DNA of 64,000 bases from Synechococcus sp. UW140 (GCF_900474295.1 NZ_UCOB01000026.1:31512-95511), one strand, 5' to 3'. Shown: positions 36,810-50,090, counted from the stretch's first letter. The notes: generated by a model not told the origin, from the letters alone. A program made the numbers and translations.

Positions 36810-39800
36810 AGCGCGCTCACTCGGAGGAACCAACAGTTTGAAGCGCTCCTTAGCTGCTGACCAATCGGCCAGCAGAGCCACGGCTTTCTCACTGCCCGTG
36901 GCAGCCACATAAGCCTCGAGCAACCCTTTCAGAGTGGCCTCCTGTTCACGCGTCGTTAGAGGGCAAACCTCAACGATCTCGTGGTTCACCCGGTCAGTGA
37001 GACCTCCATTGGAATCAAGGATGAAAGCCACACCACCGGTCATCCCAGCACCCACATTGCGGCCCGTGCTGCCCAGCACAACCACCACCCCGCCAGTCAT
37101 GTATTCACAACAGTGGTCGCCCGTACCCTCAACGACGCACCGAGCACCGCTGTTGCGCACCGCGAAGCGTTCACCGGCTCGCCCATGCACAAACAGTTCC
37201 CCTCCGGTGGCGCCATAAAGACACGTGTTGCCGAGAATCACTTGTTCACCAGGGGATGCTGTCCCGGGATTCGGGACGAGAACGATGCGACCACTATTCA
37301 TTCCCTTGCCGATGTAGTCATTGGCTTCGCCCTGAAGGCGAACATCCATTCCCTGCACCAGAAAGGCTCCAAAGCTCTGACCTGCCGCTCCGTGGAAATG
37401 AAGCTGCAACTCTCCCTGAAAACCACGGTTGCCGTGAAGGGCCGCAATTTCGCCGGCCAATCGGGCACCGATGCTGCGATCGGTGTTGACGATCTCGAGG
37501 GTGCGAGAAAGAGACCCATGGGTCTGAATCGCCGCCATCACCTCGGCATCAGCGAGCAACTGATCTTCAAGAGTCGGTCCATTGCCATGAGCCGAAGCCG
37601 CATGCGTCAGCCAGCTGCGACTGTTGCTACCAACAACTGGCGCCAACAAGGTGGTGAGATCCACTGACTTGGTCTTGGCCAAGCTCACCGCACGAGGCTT
37701 CAGCAGATCATTGCGACCGATCAGCTCCTCAAGGCTTGCCACTCCAAGCACGCTCATCAGCTGGCGCACCTCCTCGGCGACATACAAGAAGAAATTCACC
37801 ACATGCTCGGGGAGTCCTGTGAAGCGCTTGCGCAGAGCTTCTTTCTGGGTCGCAACACCCACTGGACAATTATTGGTGTGACAAACGCGGGCCATGATGC
37901 AGCCCTCCGCGATCATCGCCACCGACCCGAAACCGAACTCCTCTGCACCGAGGAGCGCAGCCATCACGACATCCCAGCCGGTCTTGAGGCCACCATCGGC
38001 ACGCAGCAGGACACGATCACGCAGACCGTTCTCCATCAGGCTGCGATGCACCTCGGTGAGACCAAGTTCCCATGGTCCTCCCGCATGCTTGATGGAACTC
38101 AACGGTGAGGCACCAGTACCACCATCGTGACCGGAGATCTGGATCACGTCCGCATTGGCCTTGGCAACGCCTGCGGCGATGGTGCCAATACCGATCTCAG
38201 CCACGAGCTTGACCGACACCCTGGCACTGGGGTGCACCTGATGGAGATCGTGAATTAACTGCGCCAGATCCTCAATCGAATAGATGTCGTGATGGGGAGG
38301 CGGAGAAATCAGAGCCACACCGGGCTTGCTATTCCGCAGCCAGGCGATGTACTCATCCACCTTCGGTCCAGGCAGCTGGCCGCCCTCACCGGGTTTGGCA
38401 CCCTGAGCCACCTTGATCTCGAGCTGTCGACCACTGCGCAGATATTCGGCGGTCACACCAAACCGCCCTGAAGCGATCTGCTTGATCGCCGAGCAGGCCG
38501 TATCCCCGTTGCTGAGGCCCCGAATGGCAGGCAGGGTCGCTGATCGACCTTCACTGTCCACATCGGCAAGCACCTTGAAACGGGCCGGATCCTCTCCACC
38601 CTCGCCACTGTTGCTTTTACCGCCGATGCGATTCATGGCCACGGCTAAGACCTCGTGAGCCTCCCGCGACAGCGCCCCGAGACTCATGCCACCCGTGCAA
38701 AACCGTTCGCAGATGCTTTGCACACTCTCCACCTGGTCCAGGGGCAGTGGCGTGGCAGCAGTCCTGAACTCAAGCAGGTCGCGCAGGGCCGTGACCGGAC
38801 GGTTCTCCAGCAGGGTGCGATAGGTCGAGAAGTGGTCGTAGCCAGGGCCCTCCTTGACAGCTTTATGGAGCGCCTTAGACATCTCCGGGCTGTTGAGGTG
38901 GTACTCCCCACCAGTTCGGTACTGCACAAAGCCCATGAACTCGAGCTTGGTGCGGTTGAGCTCTGGGAAGGCCTTCGCATGAAGGAGCAGGGTCTCGCGA
39001 GCCAATTCCTGAAGGGAGAGACCCGCGACTCGGCTCGTTGTGCCTGTGAAAGCACGCGCGATCACATCGGCACCAAGACCGATCGCTTCGAAGATCTGAG
39101 CCCCGTGATAGCTCGCCAAAAGGGAGATGCCGATCTTGGAGAGAATCTTGCGAAGACCGTTCTCAAGAGCAAGGCGGACATTGGCCTGAGCCTTGGCCGC
39201 AGTCAGGGCCTCAAGTTTGCCCTGCTCGATCCGCTTCTGGGTCTTGGGATGAACCAGCCAATGGCGGATGGTCTCCCAGGTGAGCCAAGGGCAGACGGCG
39301 CTGGCGCCATAGCCGATCAGGCAAGCCAAATGATGGGTGCTCCAGCACTGCGCTGTGTCAACCACCAAAGAACACTTCAGGCGTTGCCCCGCTCGCAAGA
39401 GGTGATGGTGTACGGCACCAACAGCCAGCAGAGGCGGAAGGGCTGCCACTGTTGCCGCCAGGGGAGCGGGCTGACCTTGAGCAGCCACGCGGTCACTCAG
39501 CACCAGAATCTGAGCCCCTTGCTCCACAGCACTGCTAGCGGAAGCACAGAGTTGATCCAGAGCAACCTGCAAGGCCTCGGCCGAGAGGGTCGGATCAAAC
39601 TGAGTCGAGAGATGGCGCGAGGGCAGTCCCTGATTGGCGATAGCGGCCAGTTCGGCTTCGTTCAGGACAGGTGAATCAAGGTGCACCAAGGCAGCGGCCT
39701 CAGGCTGCGGACAGAGAGCCGGCCGCCGTTCACCCAGATGCATCTCCAAGCTCATCACTAGCTTTTCGCGCAGAGGGTCGATCGGCGGATTGGTGACCTG

Positions 39801-41378
39801 AGCGAAGCGCTGCTTGAAGTAGTCGTAGAGAAGATGTGGCTTGTCCGAGAGCACTGCTAGGGGAATGTCGTCGCCCATGCAGTAGGTGGGCTCCTTGGCA
39901 GCCGCTGCCATGTCTTCGATCACCAGCTCGAGGTCTTCAGCGGTGAAACCGGTTGCAGTCTGCAAACGCAGCAGGTCGAGATCGGCCAGCTGGCTGTCGT
40001 CCGTCCAAGGCTGCGAGTCAAGATTGCGGCGATGCTCTTGTAGCCAGCTGCCATAAGGATGGCGTGCGGCAGCATCTTCCTTCACGGCCCAATTGTCGAG
40101 CAGTTCACCCCGCTCAAGGTCCACAGCGAGCATCTGGCCAGGGCCGAGCCGACCACGACTCACCACGGTCTTGTCGCTCAGATCCACCACGCCGGTTTCC
40201 GACCCCATGATCACAAAGCCGTCGCTGGTGGTGCACCAACGGGCTGGGCGCAGACCGTTCCTGTCCAAAGTGGCACCCACACGCTTGCCGTCTGCAAACA
40301 CCAACAAGGCCGGACCGTCCCAGGGCTCCTGGATACCGGCATTGAACTCGTACATCGCCGTCACGTCTGGACGAGATTCGAGATCGGGCTGATTGCGGAA
40401 GGCCTCGGGGACCAACGTGATCAGGCTGTCGGTGATCGAACGCCCACTGCGCACCATCAACTCGAGGTTGGCGTCGAGGTTGGCGGAATCACTGAAGGCA
40501 GGATTCACCACAGGGTTCAAGTCAGCCGCGGCATCGCCCCACACTTGGCTGAGTTGGGCCTCGGAAGCACGGGCCCAGTTGAGATTGCCCAAAAGGGTAT
40601 TGATCTCTCCGTTATGGCCAAGCAGTCGCATCGGCTGAGCCAGCGGCCAGCGAGGAAGGGTATTGGTGCTGAAACGGCGGTGATACACCGCAAAGCTCAC
40701 CGCGAAGCGAGCGTCGCGGAGGTCGGCATAGAAAGCCGCCAGCACCTCAGAGCGCACCATGCCTTTGTAGACAACGGTGCGACTGCTCAGCGAAGCGACA
40801 TAAAGGTCTCTTGCCCCTTCGGCACCAAAGGCTTTGCGGGCACGATCGCCCAGACGGCGCCGCAGGCGAAACAACAGGGCCTCAAGGGCATCTCCAGCCT
40901 GCTCGCCCTCAACAAGCCACTGGTGAATCGAGGGAGCCGTCTCACGCGCGAGAGGACCGAGCACAGCTGAATCAACCGGCACTTCACGCCAGCCCTTGGA
41001 TTGGAGACCAAGGGCTGCAGCCTCCTCAGCGGCAAACGTCTGAGCCTGCTCACGACGACTGGGATCGGATGGAAGGAACAGCATTCCCAGGCCGCGGCCA
41101 TCCCCAGAAGCAGCAGCCTCCGGCCAGACAGCCTTGAGATAGTCCCAGGGGATGCCACAGAGCACACCGGCGCCATCACCAGAATCTCCATCCCCGCCAC
41201 AGCCGCCGCGGTGTTCCATGCAGCCCAGGCCTCGAAGGGCTTGCTGAAGCAGCCAATGGCTGGCCTCTCCCTGCAGCTGGGCCAGAAAACCCACACCGCA
41301 GGCATCCTTCTCTCCGGCCACGGCTTCAGGAGCTGGGGTATCGCAATGGGGCCAGGCTGAGTCGGAAAGTTGGGTCAT
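36771..41378 (-). CDS. glsF: Ferredoxin-dependent glutamate synthase, large single subunit
   Basis: The 1535-residue enzyme makes two glutamates from glutamine and 2-oxoglutarate. After a 26-residue propeptide, Cys27 ([10 protein letters not shown]) is the nucleophile of the class II amidotransferase domain (about 27-430). The FMN-binding synthase domain (about 800-1190) includes [16 protein letters not shown] and the 3Fe-4S cysteines in [15 protein letters not shown]. The C-terminal beta-helix (about 1270-1500) has repeated GGxxxxxG turns. The lack of a gltD neighbour and the cyanobacterial likeness favour the ferredoxin type over NADPH. YciI follows at once. Confidence 0.93.
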   Translation of the reverse strand: MTQLSDSAWPHCDTPAPEAVAGEKDACGVGFLAQLQGEASHWLLQQALRGLGCMEHRGGCGGDGDSGDGAGVLCGIPWDYLKAVWPEAAASGDGRGLGMLFLPSDPSRREQAQTFAAEEAAALGLQSKGWREVPVDSAVLGPLARETAPSIHQWLVEGEQAGDALEALLFRLRRRLGDRARKAFGAEGARDLYVASLSSRTVVYKGMVRSEVLAAFYADLRDARFAVSFAVYHRRFSTNTLPRWPLAQPMRLLGHNGEINTLLGNLNWARASEAQLSQVWGDAAADLNPVVNPAFSDSANLDANLELMVRSGRSITDSLITLVPEAFRNQPDLESRPDVTAMYEFNAGIQEPWDGPALLVFADGKRVGATLDRNGLRPARWCTTSDGFVIMGSETGVVDLSDKTVVSRGRLGPGQMLAVDLERGELLDNWAVKEDAAARHPYGSWLQEHRRNLDSQPWTDDSQLADLDLLRLQTATGFTAEDLELVIEDMAAAAKEPTYCMGDDIPLAVLSDKPHLLYDYFKQRFAQVTNPPIDPLREKLVMSLEMHLGERRPALCPQPEAAALVHLDSPVLNEAELAAIANQGLPSRHLSTQFDPTLSAEALQVALDQLCASASSAVEQGAQILVLSDRVAAQGQPAPLAATVAALPPLLAVGAVHHHLLRAGQRLKCSLVVDTAQCWSTHHLACLIGYGASAVCPWLTWETIRHWLVHPKTQKRIEQGKLEALTAAKAQANVRLALENGLRKILSKIGISLLASYHGAQIFEAIGLGADVIARAFTGTTSRVAGLSLQELARETLLLHAKAFPELNRTKLEFMGFVQYRTGGEYHLNSPEMSKALHKAVKEGPGYDHFSTYRTLLENRPVTALRDLLEFRTAATPLPLDQVESVQSICERFCTGGMSLGALSREAHEVLAVAMNRIGGKSNSGEGGEDPARFKVLADVDSEGRSATLPAIRGLSNGDTACSAIKQIASGRFGVTAEYLRSGRQLEIKVAQGAKPGEGGQLPGPKVDEYIAWLRNSKPGVALISPPPHHDIYSIEDLAQLIHDLHQVHPSARVSVKLVAEIGIGTIAAGVAKANADVIQISGHDGGTGASPLSSIKHAGGPWELGLTEVHRSLMENGLRDRVLLRADGGLKTGWDVVMAALLGAEEFGFGSVAMIAEGCIMARVCHTNNCPVGVATQKEALRKRFTGLPEHVVNFFLYVAEEVRQLMSVLGVASLEELIGRNDLLKPRAVSLAKTKSVDLTTLLAPVVGSNSRSWLTHAASAHGNGPTLEDQLLADAEVMAAIQTHGSLSRTLEIVNTDRSIGARLAGEIAALHGNRGFQGELQLHFHGAAGQSFGAFLVQGMDVRLQGEANDYIGKGMNSGRIVLVPNPGTASPGEQVILGNTCLYGATGGELFVHGRAGERFAVRNSGARCVVEGTGDHCCEYMTGGVVVVLGSTGRNVGAGMTGGVAFILDSNGGLTDRVNHEIVEVCPLTTREQEATLKGLLEAYVAATGSEKAVALLADWSAAKERFKLLVPPSERAAMGLRDQAAVAA

Positions 41379-41495
41379 GTCCTTCGGTCGAATCGGACGT
41401 CAGCCGCAGACGCAAAGACCCAGCGGCGGCGCTGACGCGATTGATGATCCTAAGGACGCGTGGTGCTGCACAAAAATCCGGCTAGCGTCCGATCC

Positions 41496-43190
41496 ATGGT
41501 TTCGCCGCCGCCACCACCCGCCCCGATCCCCGAAGTCCGTGCCGTTAGCCCCGTCCAGGGCTCAAGCTTGCGCCTGGCCGGATCGGAGATCAAAACGCCC
41601 TGGCTTTGGATCGGCAGTGATCGTCAAAAGCCCGACCAGATCTGGCTGCCTCTGGATGTCCTCGTCGCCCGTTTCGGTTTCCAGAGAAACAACGCTAGAG
41701 ATGGTGAGGAGCTCGAATGGTATGGGCACAAGGCCTCGCTTCGGAGCTTGACCCAGCGCTCGATTGATGACGAAGTCGCCATCGAGGTAAGTGGTTGGCT
41801 GAGCGCCGTAGGCGTGAAGCTCGAGCGAACCGGCGACACCCTCGCCATCAGACTTCCGGCGCCCAAGGTGATCCGCCTACGCAGAGGCAAAGGCAGCACC
41901 GCAAACCGGCTGGTGATGGATCTCAGTGGACCGGCCTTGCTGCAAAGGGAGGGCAACGATCTAGTCCTTGGACTCCGTTCAACCCCAACGCAGGACGGGC
42001 AACTGCGGGCGATGGGATTACGTCCGAAGCGAAGTCGTAGCAGCCTGACCCTGAGCGGCCAGGGCACGACACTGTCGACTCTGACCCTGGCCAGCCCATG
42101 GCGGATCGTTCTGGACGGTCTAAGCAGCAGGAACCGGGGTGCTGCGATCGGTCGCGACCCACTAGCTGCGCCCTTGCTCAACCCTGCGATTCAGCGCTTC
42201 GTGCGGCAAGGGCTGGTTCTGGACAAACGGGTGGTGAAGGTGGGAGTCAAGCCCCTACTCATCTACCGAGTCGGAACCGATCCCAACAGTCAGGGGCTAG
42301 AGCTACGCCCACTCGCACCGAGGAGTGGTCAACAGGGGCTCCGCTTCCTCAACCAACTCGCCCAACCTGCAGGCGCCGTGTTCGCGATCAACGGAGGATT
42401 TTTCAACCGCATCCGCCAATTACCCCTTGGAGCGGTGAGGATCGACGGCAACTGGCTTTCCGGGCCGATTCTCAACCGCGGAGCGATCGGCTGGAACGGT
42501 ACAAACCGTCTTTACTTTGGCCGTCTGCGCCTCAATCAAGAACTGATTGTTGAAGGCGGGCAGCGCTGGGGCCTCGGCCATCTGAACAGTGGCTATGTGC
42601 AGCGCGGACTGAGCCGCTATGACCACGCCTGGGGCCCTGTTTATCGAGCCTTGAGCGGGAGAGAGCAGGCGATCACCGTCATTGACGGAGACGTTCGTTC
42701 TCTGCACAACAACGCCGCACTGACAAGAGGGGTGCCAATCCCTCTCAAAGGAGACTTGGTCGTGGCCCGTGGGGGCGCACCGGTGCCGGCCCGCCCTGGC
42801 CAACGGGTCACGATCCGCACCAGCAGCTCAAATCCTGTGGGCGATCAGCCTCAGGTACTCGGAGGAGGCCCCCTCTTGCTGCAAAACGGTCGTGTGGTTC
42901 TCAACGGTCGCCAGGAAGGCTTCAGCGCCGGCTTCCTCGCCCTGTCAGCACCGCGGACGGTGGTTGCTCAGGACAAAGAGCGTCTCTGGCTCATGACACT
43001 GAAAGGAGCTGGCAGCAGCGATCCAACCCTGCTGGAGAGCAGCCTGGCTCTGCGCCAGCTGGGCATCACCGATGCCCTCAACCTGGATGGCGGCAGCTCC
43101 ACTTCCCTGTTAGTGGCAAACCGTCTGGTGATGACCGGCCGCGGTATGGCCCCCAGAGTGCAGAACGGCCTTGGGCTGGTGCCAAAATAA
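41496..43190 (+). CDS. Phosphodiester glycosidase family protein
   Basis: The C-terminal half (about residues 290-564) matches the NAGPA-type phosphodiester glycosidase fold, with FAINGGFFNRIRQLPLGAVR, the loop ALTRGVPIPLKGDLVV and the ending LNLDGGSSTSLLVANRLV. Family members remove GlcNAc from phosphodiester-linked sugars in wall or lysosomal glycans. The N-terminal part has beta-rich segments like the AMIN or copper-amine-oxidase N-domain (LPLDVLVARFGFQRNN). I chose the ATG at 41496; a GTG at 41460 adds 12 residues. No clear signal peptide is seen. It is divergent from the glutamate synthase gene, 117 bases apart. Confidence 0.8.
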   Translation: MVSPPPPPAPIPEVRAVSPVQGSSLRLAGSEIKTPWLWIGSDRQKPDQIWLPLDVLVARFGFQRNNARDGEELEWYGHKASLRSLTQRSIDDEVAIEVSGWLSAVGVKLERTGDTLAIRLPAPKVIRLRRGKGSTANRLVMDLSGPALLQREGNDLVLGLRSTPTQDGQLRAMGLRPKRSRSSLTLSGQGTTLSTLTLASPWRIVLDGLSSRNRGAAIGRDPLAAPLLNPAIQRFVRQGLVLDKRVVKVGVKPLLIYRVGTDPNSQGLELRPLAPRSGQQGLRFLNQLAQPAGAVFAINGGFFNRIRQLPLGAVRIDGNWLSGPILNRGAIGWNGTNRLYFGRLRLNQELIVEGGQRWGLGHLNSGYVQRGLSRYDHAWGPVYRALSGREQAITVIDGDVRSLHNNAALTRGVPIPLKGDLVVARGGAPVPARPGQRVTIRTSSSNPVGDQPQVLGGGPLLLQNGRVVLNGRQEGFSAGFLALSAPRTVVAQDKERLWLMTLKGAGSSDPTLLESSLALRQLGITDALNLDGGSSTSLLVANRLVMTGRGMAPRVQNGLGLVPK

Positions 43191-43217
43191 CGCGGATGTC
43201 TGTCTGACCCCAGTCCA

Positions 43218-43544
43218 ATGGGCGCCACTCTGCAGATCACTCCATCCGCAGCAGCAGAGCTCGGCCGCCAGGCTGCTGTTGCTGGCACGGCCGGACAGAT
43301 GCACCTCGATCTGGTTTCTGGGCACTGCGAACGTCATGTGATCCGACTTCAGCCGGGTTCCCTGGGGGGGGTGCCTGTGGCCCGCGGCGACGGGCTCACC
43401 CTGCATGCTCCCGCCGCGCAGGTGAGCGAGCTGGGAGGCCTCTGCCTCGACTACCGCAGCGATCTAAGTGGTGGTGGCTTTCTGATCACAGCCCGCAGCG
43501 GAATCCGCAACTGCGCCTGCGGCAGCGCCTTCACCCGCCTGTAA
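43218..43544 (+). CDS. IscA/HesB-like iron-sulfur carrier
   Basis: The 108-residue product is an A-type iron-sulfur scaffold/carrier. It keeps three cysteines at Cys37, Cys99 and Cys101, the last two in NCACGSAF, matching the canonical IscA spacing. The core around SELGGLCLDYRSDLSGGGF is a divergent form of the usual LGLDYVDEL-like block. It starts 27 bases after the glycosidase gene and ends about 75 bases before rpsL. The role is probably delivery of clusters to client proteins, though the divergence leaves the target open. Confidence 0.8.
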   Translation: MGATLQITPSAAAELGRQAAVAGTAGQMHLDLVSGHCERHVIRLQPGSLGGVPVARGDGLTLHAPAAQVSELGGLCLDYRSDLSGGGFLITARSGIRNCACGSAFTRL

Positions 43545-43619
43545 GGAAAGGGGCAGGCGACCCGGTATGGTGGTGGATTGTCGAATCAGGTCGGGACTCC
43601 GGCCGCAAACCGACCGTCG

Positions 43620-43994
43620 ATGCCAACCATCCAACAGCTGATCCGTAACGAACGCCAGAGCGTCAAGGCGAAGACCAAATCGCCCGCTCTTCGTTCCTGC
43701 CCTGAGCGCCGGGGGGTGTGCACACGTGTGTACACCTCCACTCCGAAGAAACCCAACTCGGCCCTGCGCAAGGTGGCCCGTGTGCGCCTGACCTCAGGCT
43801 TTGAAGTCACGGCCTATATCGGCGGCATCGGCCACAACCTCCAGGAGCACTCTGTGGTTCTGATTCGCGGTGGCAGGGTCAAAGACCTTCCCGGTGTTCG
43901 GTACCACATCATTCGCGGCACACTCGACACCGCCGGCGTCAAGGACCGACGTCAATCTCGCTCCAAGTACGGCGCCAAGGCGCCCAAGGAATGA
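43620..43994 (+). CDS. rpsL: 30S ribosomal protein S12
   Basis: S12 controls decoding accuracy at the A site and is the target of streptomycin resistance mutations. I chose the ATG at 43620 ([16 protein letters not shown]), giving 124 residues. Conserved segments include [20 protein letters not shown] and the [20 protein letters not shown] loop. The in-frame start at 43578 adds unlike sequence. This is the first gene of the str operon. A TATGGT at 43577-43582 in the leader could be a -10 box, but without a good -35. Confidence 0.97.
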   Translation: MPTIQQLIRNERQSVKAKTKSPALRSCPERRGVCTRVYTSTPKKPNSALRKVARVRLTSGFEVTAYIGGIGHNLQEHSVVLIRGGRVKDLPGVRYHIIRGTLDTAGVKDRRQSRSKYGAKAPKE

Positions 43995-44068
43995 TGCGTG
44001 AGGGCGTGCACCCCAAGCGCTCCCAATCCATCCATTTGCAGTATCCATTTCCCATCCACTGACAGTTC

Positions 44069-44539
44069 ATGTCACGCCGTAACGCCGCCGTCAAGCGCCC
44101 GATCCTTCCCGATCCTCAGTTCAATAATCGCCTGGCCACAATGATGGTGGCCCGCCTTATGAAGCACGGGAAGAAGTCCACTGCGCAGCGGATTTTGTCT
44201 GATGCCTTTGGCCTGATCACCGAGCGCACCGGCGGAGATCCGGTCGAACTGTTCGAAACCGCAGTCAAGAATGCGACTCCCTTGGTGGAGGTCCGTGCCC
44301 GGCGGGTGGGCGGTGCGACCTACCAGGTGCCGATGGAAGTTCGCCAAGAGCGCGGCACGGCCATGGCCCTGCGCTGGCTGGTGAGCTTCTCCCGCTCCCG
44401 CAACGGCCGCAGCATGGCTCAGAAGCTGGCCGGCGAACTGATGGATGCCGCCAATGAGGCTGGCAATGCCGTTCGCAAGCGCGAAGAAACCCACAAGATG
44501 GCCGAAGCCAACAAGGCCTTCGCCCACTACCGCTACTGA
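44069..44539 (+). CDS. rpsG: 30S ribosomal protein S7
   Basis: S7 starts head assembly of the small subunit and contacts the E-site tRNA. The 156-residue product begins [20 protein letters not shown] and has [14 protein letters not shown] near residue 31, [20 protein letters not shown] near residue 76 and the end [11 protein letters not shown]. Length equals the norm. It follows rpsL by 74 bases, and a strong hairpin lies between it and fusA. Confidence 0.97.
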   Translation: MSRRNAAVKRPILPDPQFNNRLATMMVARLMKHGKKSTAQRILSDAFGLITERTGGDPVELFETAVKNATPLVEVRARRVGGATYQVPMEVRQERGTAMALRWLVSFSRSRNGRSMAQKLAGELMDAANEAGNAVRKREETHKMAEANKAFAHYRY

Positions 44540-44547
44540 TCCCCAGT

Positions 44548-44576
44548 CGTCCCGGAAGCCACTGAGTTCCGGGACG
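44548..44576 (+). promoter_or_regulatory. Hairpin between rpsG and fusA
   Basis: A perfect 10-bp stem CGTCCCGGAA (44548-44557) and TTCCGGGACG (44567-44576) has a GCCACTGAG loop, 8 bases after the rpsG stop. A T5 run appears only about 24 bases later (CCTTTTTACG), so this is not a clean terminator. It could attenuate transcription or protect or cleave the mRNA between r-proteins and elongation factors. Confidence 0.6.
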
Positions 44577-44625
44577 GACCTGTAGGATCTCCACCGCCTT
44601 TTTACGCCCCACCCCGGAGTTTTCT

Positions 44626-46701
<2,076 letters not shown>

Positions 46702-46743
46702 TCTCTACCCCCCCTTAAATTCACCCCCGATTCTTTAAACAAA

Positions 46744-47943
46744 ATGGCTCGCGAGAAGTTCGAAAGGAACAAGCCCCACGTCAACATTGGCACCATTGGC
46801 CACGTTGACCACGGCAAAACCACCCTCACTGCTGCGATCACCAACGTGCTCGCCAAGAAGGGTCAAGCCGAAGTTCAAGACTATGCCGATATCGACGGTG
46901 CCCCCGAAGAGCGTGAGCGCGGGATCACCATCAACACCGCCCACGTCGAGTACGAAACCGATACCCGTCACTATGCCCACGTGGACTGCCCTGGCCACGC
47001 GGACTACGTCAAGAACATGATCACCGGTGCCGCCCAAATGGACGGCGCCATCCTGGTCTGCGCCGCCACAGACGGCCCAATGGCACAGACCAAGGAGCAC
47101 ATCCTTCTTGCCAAGCAGGTGGGCGTGCCTGCTCTGGTGGTGGCTCTGAACAAGTGCGACATGGTCGATGACGAAGAGATCATCGAACTGGTCGAACTGG
47201 AAATCCGTGAGCTGCTCTCCAGCTACGACTTCCCCGGTGACGACATCCCCGTCATCCAGGTCTCTGGCCTGAAGGCGATTGAAGGCGAAGCTGAGTGGGA
47301 AGCCAAGATTGAAGAGCTGATGGCTGCGGTGGATGCCAACATCCCCGAGCCTGAGCGCGAGGTCGACAAGCCCTTCCTGATGGCTGTCGAAGACGTGTTC
47401 TCCATCACTGGTCGCGGAACAGTCGCAACCGGTCGTATCGAGCGTGGCAAGGTCAAAGTTGGTGAGGAGATCGAAATCGTTGGCATCCGTGAACCTCGCA
47501 AAACCACCGTTACCGGTGTTGAGATGTTCAGGAAGCTCCTCGAAGAAGGAATGGCTGGAGACAACTGCGGCCTTCTGCTCCGCGGTATCCAGAAAGAAGA
47601 TATCGAACGCGGCATGGTGCTGGTGAAGCCCGGTTCGATCACGCCTCACACCAAATTCGAAGGTGAGGTCTACGTTCTGAAGAAGGAAGAAGGTGGCCGC
47701 CACACCCCCTTCTTTGCTGGCTACCGGCCGCAGTTCTACATTCGTACCACTGACGTGACCGGTCAGATCACTGCATTCACCGCCGATGACGGCAGTGCTG
47801 TTGAGATGGTGATGCCTGGTGATCGCATCAAGATGACCGGTGAGCTGATCTGCCCTGTGGCCATGGAAACCGGCATGCGCTTCGCTATCCGCGAGGGCGG
47901 TCGCACCATCGGCGCCGGCGTGGTCTCCAAAATCATCGAGTGA
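46744..47943 (+). CDS. tuf: Elongation factor Tu
   Basis: EF-Tu brings aminoacyl-tRNA to the ribosome. The 399-residue product has the G domain motifs [15 protein letters not shown] near residue 19, [33 protein letters not shown] and NKCDMVDD, then the beta barrels with the [20 protein letters not shown] segment. The end [18 protein letters not shown] is standard. It follows fusA by 42 bases and precedes rpsJ. Confidence 0.98.
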   Translation: MAREKFERNKPHVNIGTIGHVDHGKTTLTAAITNVLAKKGQAEVQDYADIDGAPEERERGITINTAHVEYETDTRHYAHVDCPGHADYVKNMITGAAQMDGAILVCAATDGPMAQTKEHILLAKQVGVPALVVALNKCDMVDDEEIIELVELEIRELLSSYDFPGDDIPVIQVSGLKAIEGEAEWEAKIEELMAAVDANIPEPEREVDKPFLMAVEDVFSITGRGTVATGRIERGKVKVGEEIEIVGIREPRKTTVTGVEMFRKLLEEGMAGDNCGLLLRGIQKEDIERGMVLVKPGSITPHTKFEGEVYVLKKEEGGRHTPFFAGYRPQFYIRTTDVTGQITAFTADDGSAVEMVMPGDRIKMTGELICPVAMETGMRFAIREGGRTIGAGVVSKIIE

Positions 47944-47964
47944 TCACGATCGCTTGATTGAGGT

Positions 47965-47994
47965 GATGGGTGCGTCGTTCGCGACCCACCCATC
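47965..47994 (+). promoter_or_regulatory. Long hairpin with TTCG loop between tuf and rpsJ
   Basis: GATGGGTGCGTCG (47965-47977) and CGACCCACCCATC (47982-47994) pair over 13 bp with one mismatch around a TTCG tetraloop. It is 21 bases after the tuf stop. Only CTTACAGTTTT follows, so termination may be partial, which would lower rpsJ output relative to tuf. Confidence 0.65.
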
Positions 47995-48096
47995 CCTTAC
48001 AGTTTTCAGCAACGGTGCTGCCCTCGTTGAAGGCAGCGTCTGAACCTCGACAACTCACTCTCTCCGTTCCCTGCGGGAACCGTCTCTGCGCTTCCT

Positions 48097-48417
48097 ATGT
48101 CCACCGCCATTGCTCAGCAGAAGATCCGCATCCGCCTGAAGGCGTTTGACCGCCGCATGCTTGATCTCTCCTGCGACAAAATCATTGAAACCGCCGACAA
48201 CACGGCTGCAACCGCCATCGGCCCCATCCCCTTGCCGACAAAGCGCAAGATCTACTGCGTCCTGCGTTCTCCCCACGTGGACAAGGATTCTCGCGAGCAC
48301 TTTGAGACCCGTACCCATCGCAGGATCATCGATATCTACAGCCCTTCGGCCAAAACGATCGACGCCCTGATGAAGTTGGATCTACCCAGTGGCGTTGACA
48401 TCGAAGTCAAGCTCTGA
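48097..48417 (+). CDS. rpsJ: 30S ribosomal protein S10
   Basis: S10 is a head protein of the small subunit and, with NusB, a transcription antitermination factor. The 106-residue product has [20 protein letters not shown] near residue 10, [20 protein letters not shown] near residue 46 and [17 protein letters not shown]. Length is normal. In most bacteria S10 opens the S10 operon; here it ends the str operon, the cyanobacterial and plastid arrangement. Confidence 0.97.
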   Translation: MSTAIAQQKIRIRLKAFDRRMLDLSCDKIIETADNTAATAIGPIPLPTKRKIYCVLRSPHVDKDSREHFETRTHRRIIDIYSPSAKTIDALMKLDLPSGVDIEVKL

Positions 48418-48475
48418 GCTCTCCACGTCCTTCAGGTCAGCTGCCTAAAATCATCGTTCTCGGAATCCATCTCTA

Positions 48476-49126
48476 GTGGCTGACCTGTCCGTCAGAGAGT
48501 TACCCCTCTTCCCTCTGCCGGATATCGTCCTGTTCCCTAGGGACGTGTTGCCATTGCACATCTTCGAGTCTCGCTATCGAATGATGCTGCAGACCGTTCT
48601 GGAGGATGATCGCCGCTTCGGTGTGGTGCGCTGGAACCCGAACACTCAGACCATGGCATCGATTGGATGCTGCGCTGAAATCCTTCAGCATCAGACATCA
48701 GAAGATGGAAGAAGCAATATTGTCACCCTCGGCCAGCAGAGGTTCCGCGTGCTTGACGTGGTCCGTGAGGCCCCCTACAGGACGGCAATGGTGAGTTGGA
48801 TCGAAGACGATCCTGTCGAGGATCGCGACCAGCTCACAGAACTTGCCCAGAACGTCAGCCAAGCCCTCAGAGATGTTGTGGAACTGACTGGCAAACTCAC
48901 CGACTCGCCAGCAGCACTACCTGAAGACCTACCTGAACTGCCGCGAGAGTTGTCGTTCTGGATTGGGGCCCATCTCGGTGGACCAGTCGCTGAACAACAG
49001 CAAGAGCTACTCGAACTCACTGATACCAGCGAGCGCCTGAAGCTGGAATTCGAGATGCTCGATGAGACCCGGCGTCAGCTTGCCGCTCGCACTGTGCTGC
49101 GCGACACCCTGGCCAACGTCGACTGA
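48476..49126 (+). CDS. LON-domain protein (Lon protease substrate-binding domain only)
   Basis: The 216-residue product, started by a GTG at 48476, matches the N-terminal substrate domain of Lon protease (PF02190): RELPLFPLPDIVLFPRDVLP near residue 7, LHIFESRYRMM, and FGVVRWNPNTQ. There is no ATPase or protease domain. Such stand-alone proteins are common in cyanobacteria and their function is unknown; a chaperone or adaptor role is possible. Its stop overlaps the start of the next gene by 1 base (TGATG), so the two are coupled. Confidence 0.86.
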   Translation: MADLSVRELPLFPLPDIVLFPRDVLPLHIFESRYRMMLQTVLEDDRRFGVVRWNPNTQTMASIGCCAEILQHQTSEDGRSNIVTLGQQRFRVLDVVREAPYRTAMVSWIEDDPVEDRDQLTELAQNVSQALRDVVELTGKLTDSPAALPEDLPELPRELSFWIGAHLGGPVAEQQQELLELTDTSERLKLEFEMLDETRRQLAARTVLRDTLANVD

Positions 49127-50076
49127 TGAATACCTCAGCTGTGCTCGGGTTGGCCGTAGCCCTGTCTGTTGCGATCGTTGCTGGCGTGGTCGTTTGGACC
49201 AAGCGCAATCGCGCCTACCACTCGAGCGACAGTGTGGCGGCGGCCTACGACGCCTGGACAAACGACCGCCTGCTGGAATCCCTTTGGGGTGAGCATGTGC
49301 ACCTCGGTCACTATGGTGACCCGCCACGCCAACGCGATTTCCGAGACGCCAAGGCTGACTTCGTGCATGCCCTGGTGCATTGGAGTGGTCTCGACCAACT
49401 TCCCGCAGGCTCCAACGTGCTTGACGTGGGGTGTGGGATCGGCGGCAGTGCACGGATCCTCGCCCGCGATTACGGCTTTAACGTGCTGGGGATCAGCATC
49501 AGCCCAGCACAGGTCGCCAGAGCCACAGCGTTGACCCCAGAGGCAAGCACCTGCCGCTTTGCGGTGATGGATGCGCTTGATCTGAAACTGGATGATCAGC
49601 AGTTCGATGCCGTCTGGAGCGTTGAAGCAGGGCCTCACATGCCTGACAAGCAGCGCTATGCCGATGAGCTGCTGAGGGTCTTGAAATCTGGCGGGACTCT
49701 GGCAGTCGCGGACTGGAACCGGCGAGACCCAAGCGATGGCGAGATGAATTCAATCGAACGCTCGGTGATGCACCATCTCCTCACCCAATGGGCCCATCCC
49801 GAGTTCGCCAGCATCAAGGGGTTTCACCACAACCTGGTGGCGAGCATCCACCAACGCGGAGCGATTCAGGTGGATGATTGGACCAAGGCCACCCTCCCCT
49901 CCTGGATCGATTCGATCGCCGAAGGGGTCCGCCGCCCTGGAGTGGTGCTGCGGCTGGGTCCATCGGCCTTACTCCAAGGCTTGAGAGAGACCCCAACCTT
50001 GCTGCTGATGCATTGGGCCTTCGCGACCGGGCTGATGCAGTTCGGTGTCTTCCGCAGCTCTCGGACCCAAACCTGA
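49126..50076 (+). CDS. 2-methyl-6-phytyl-1,4-benzoquinone methyltransferase (MPBQ/MSBQ type)
   Basis: The 316-residue product closely resembles, from memory, the Synechocystis enzyme Sll0418 that methylates the ring of tocopherol and plastoquinone precursors. It has an N-terminal membrane anchor (residues 6-26), the block YDAWTNDRLLESLWGEHVHL, HLGHYGDPP, the SAM motif VLDVGCGIGGSARILA and DAVWSVEAGPHMPDK. It should act at the membrane in prenylquinone synthesis. It is coupled to the LON-domain gene and followed by a phosphoribosyltransferase gene. Confidence 0.9.
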   Translation: MNTSAVLGLAVALSVAIVAGVVVWTKRNRAYHSSDSVAAAYDAWTNDRLLESLWGEHVHLGHYGDPPRQRDFRDAKADFVHALVHWSGLDQLPAGSNVLDVGCGIGGSARILARDYGFNVLGISISPAQVARATALTPEASTCRFAVMDALDLKLDDQQFDAVWSVEAGPHMPDKQRYADELLRVLKSGGTLAVADWNRRDPSDGEMNSIERSVMHHLLTQWAHPEFASIKGFHHNLVASIHQRGAIQVDDWTKATLPSWIDSIAEGVRRPGVVLRLGPSALLQGLRETPTLLLMHWAFATGLMQFGVFRSSRTQT

Positions 50077-50090
50077 TTCTCCGCAAAGCT

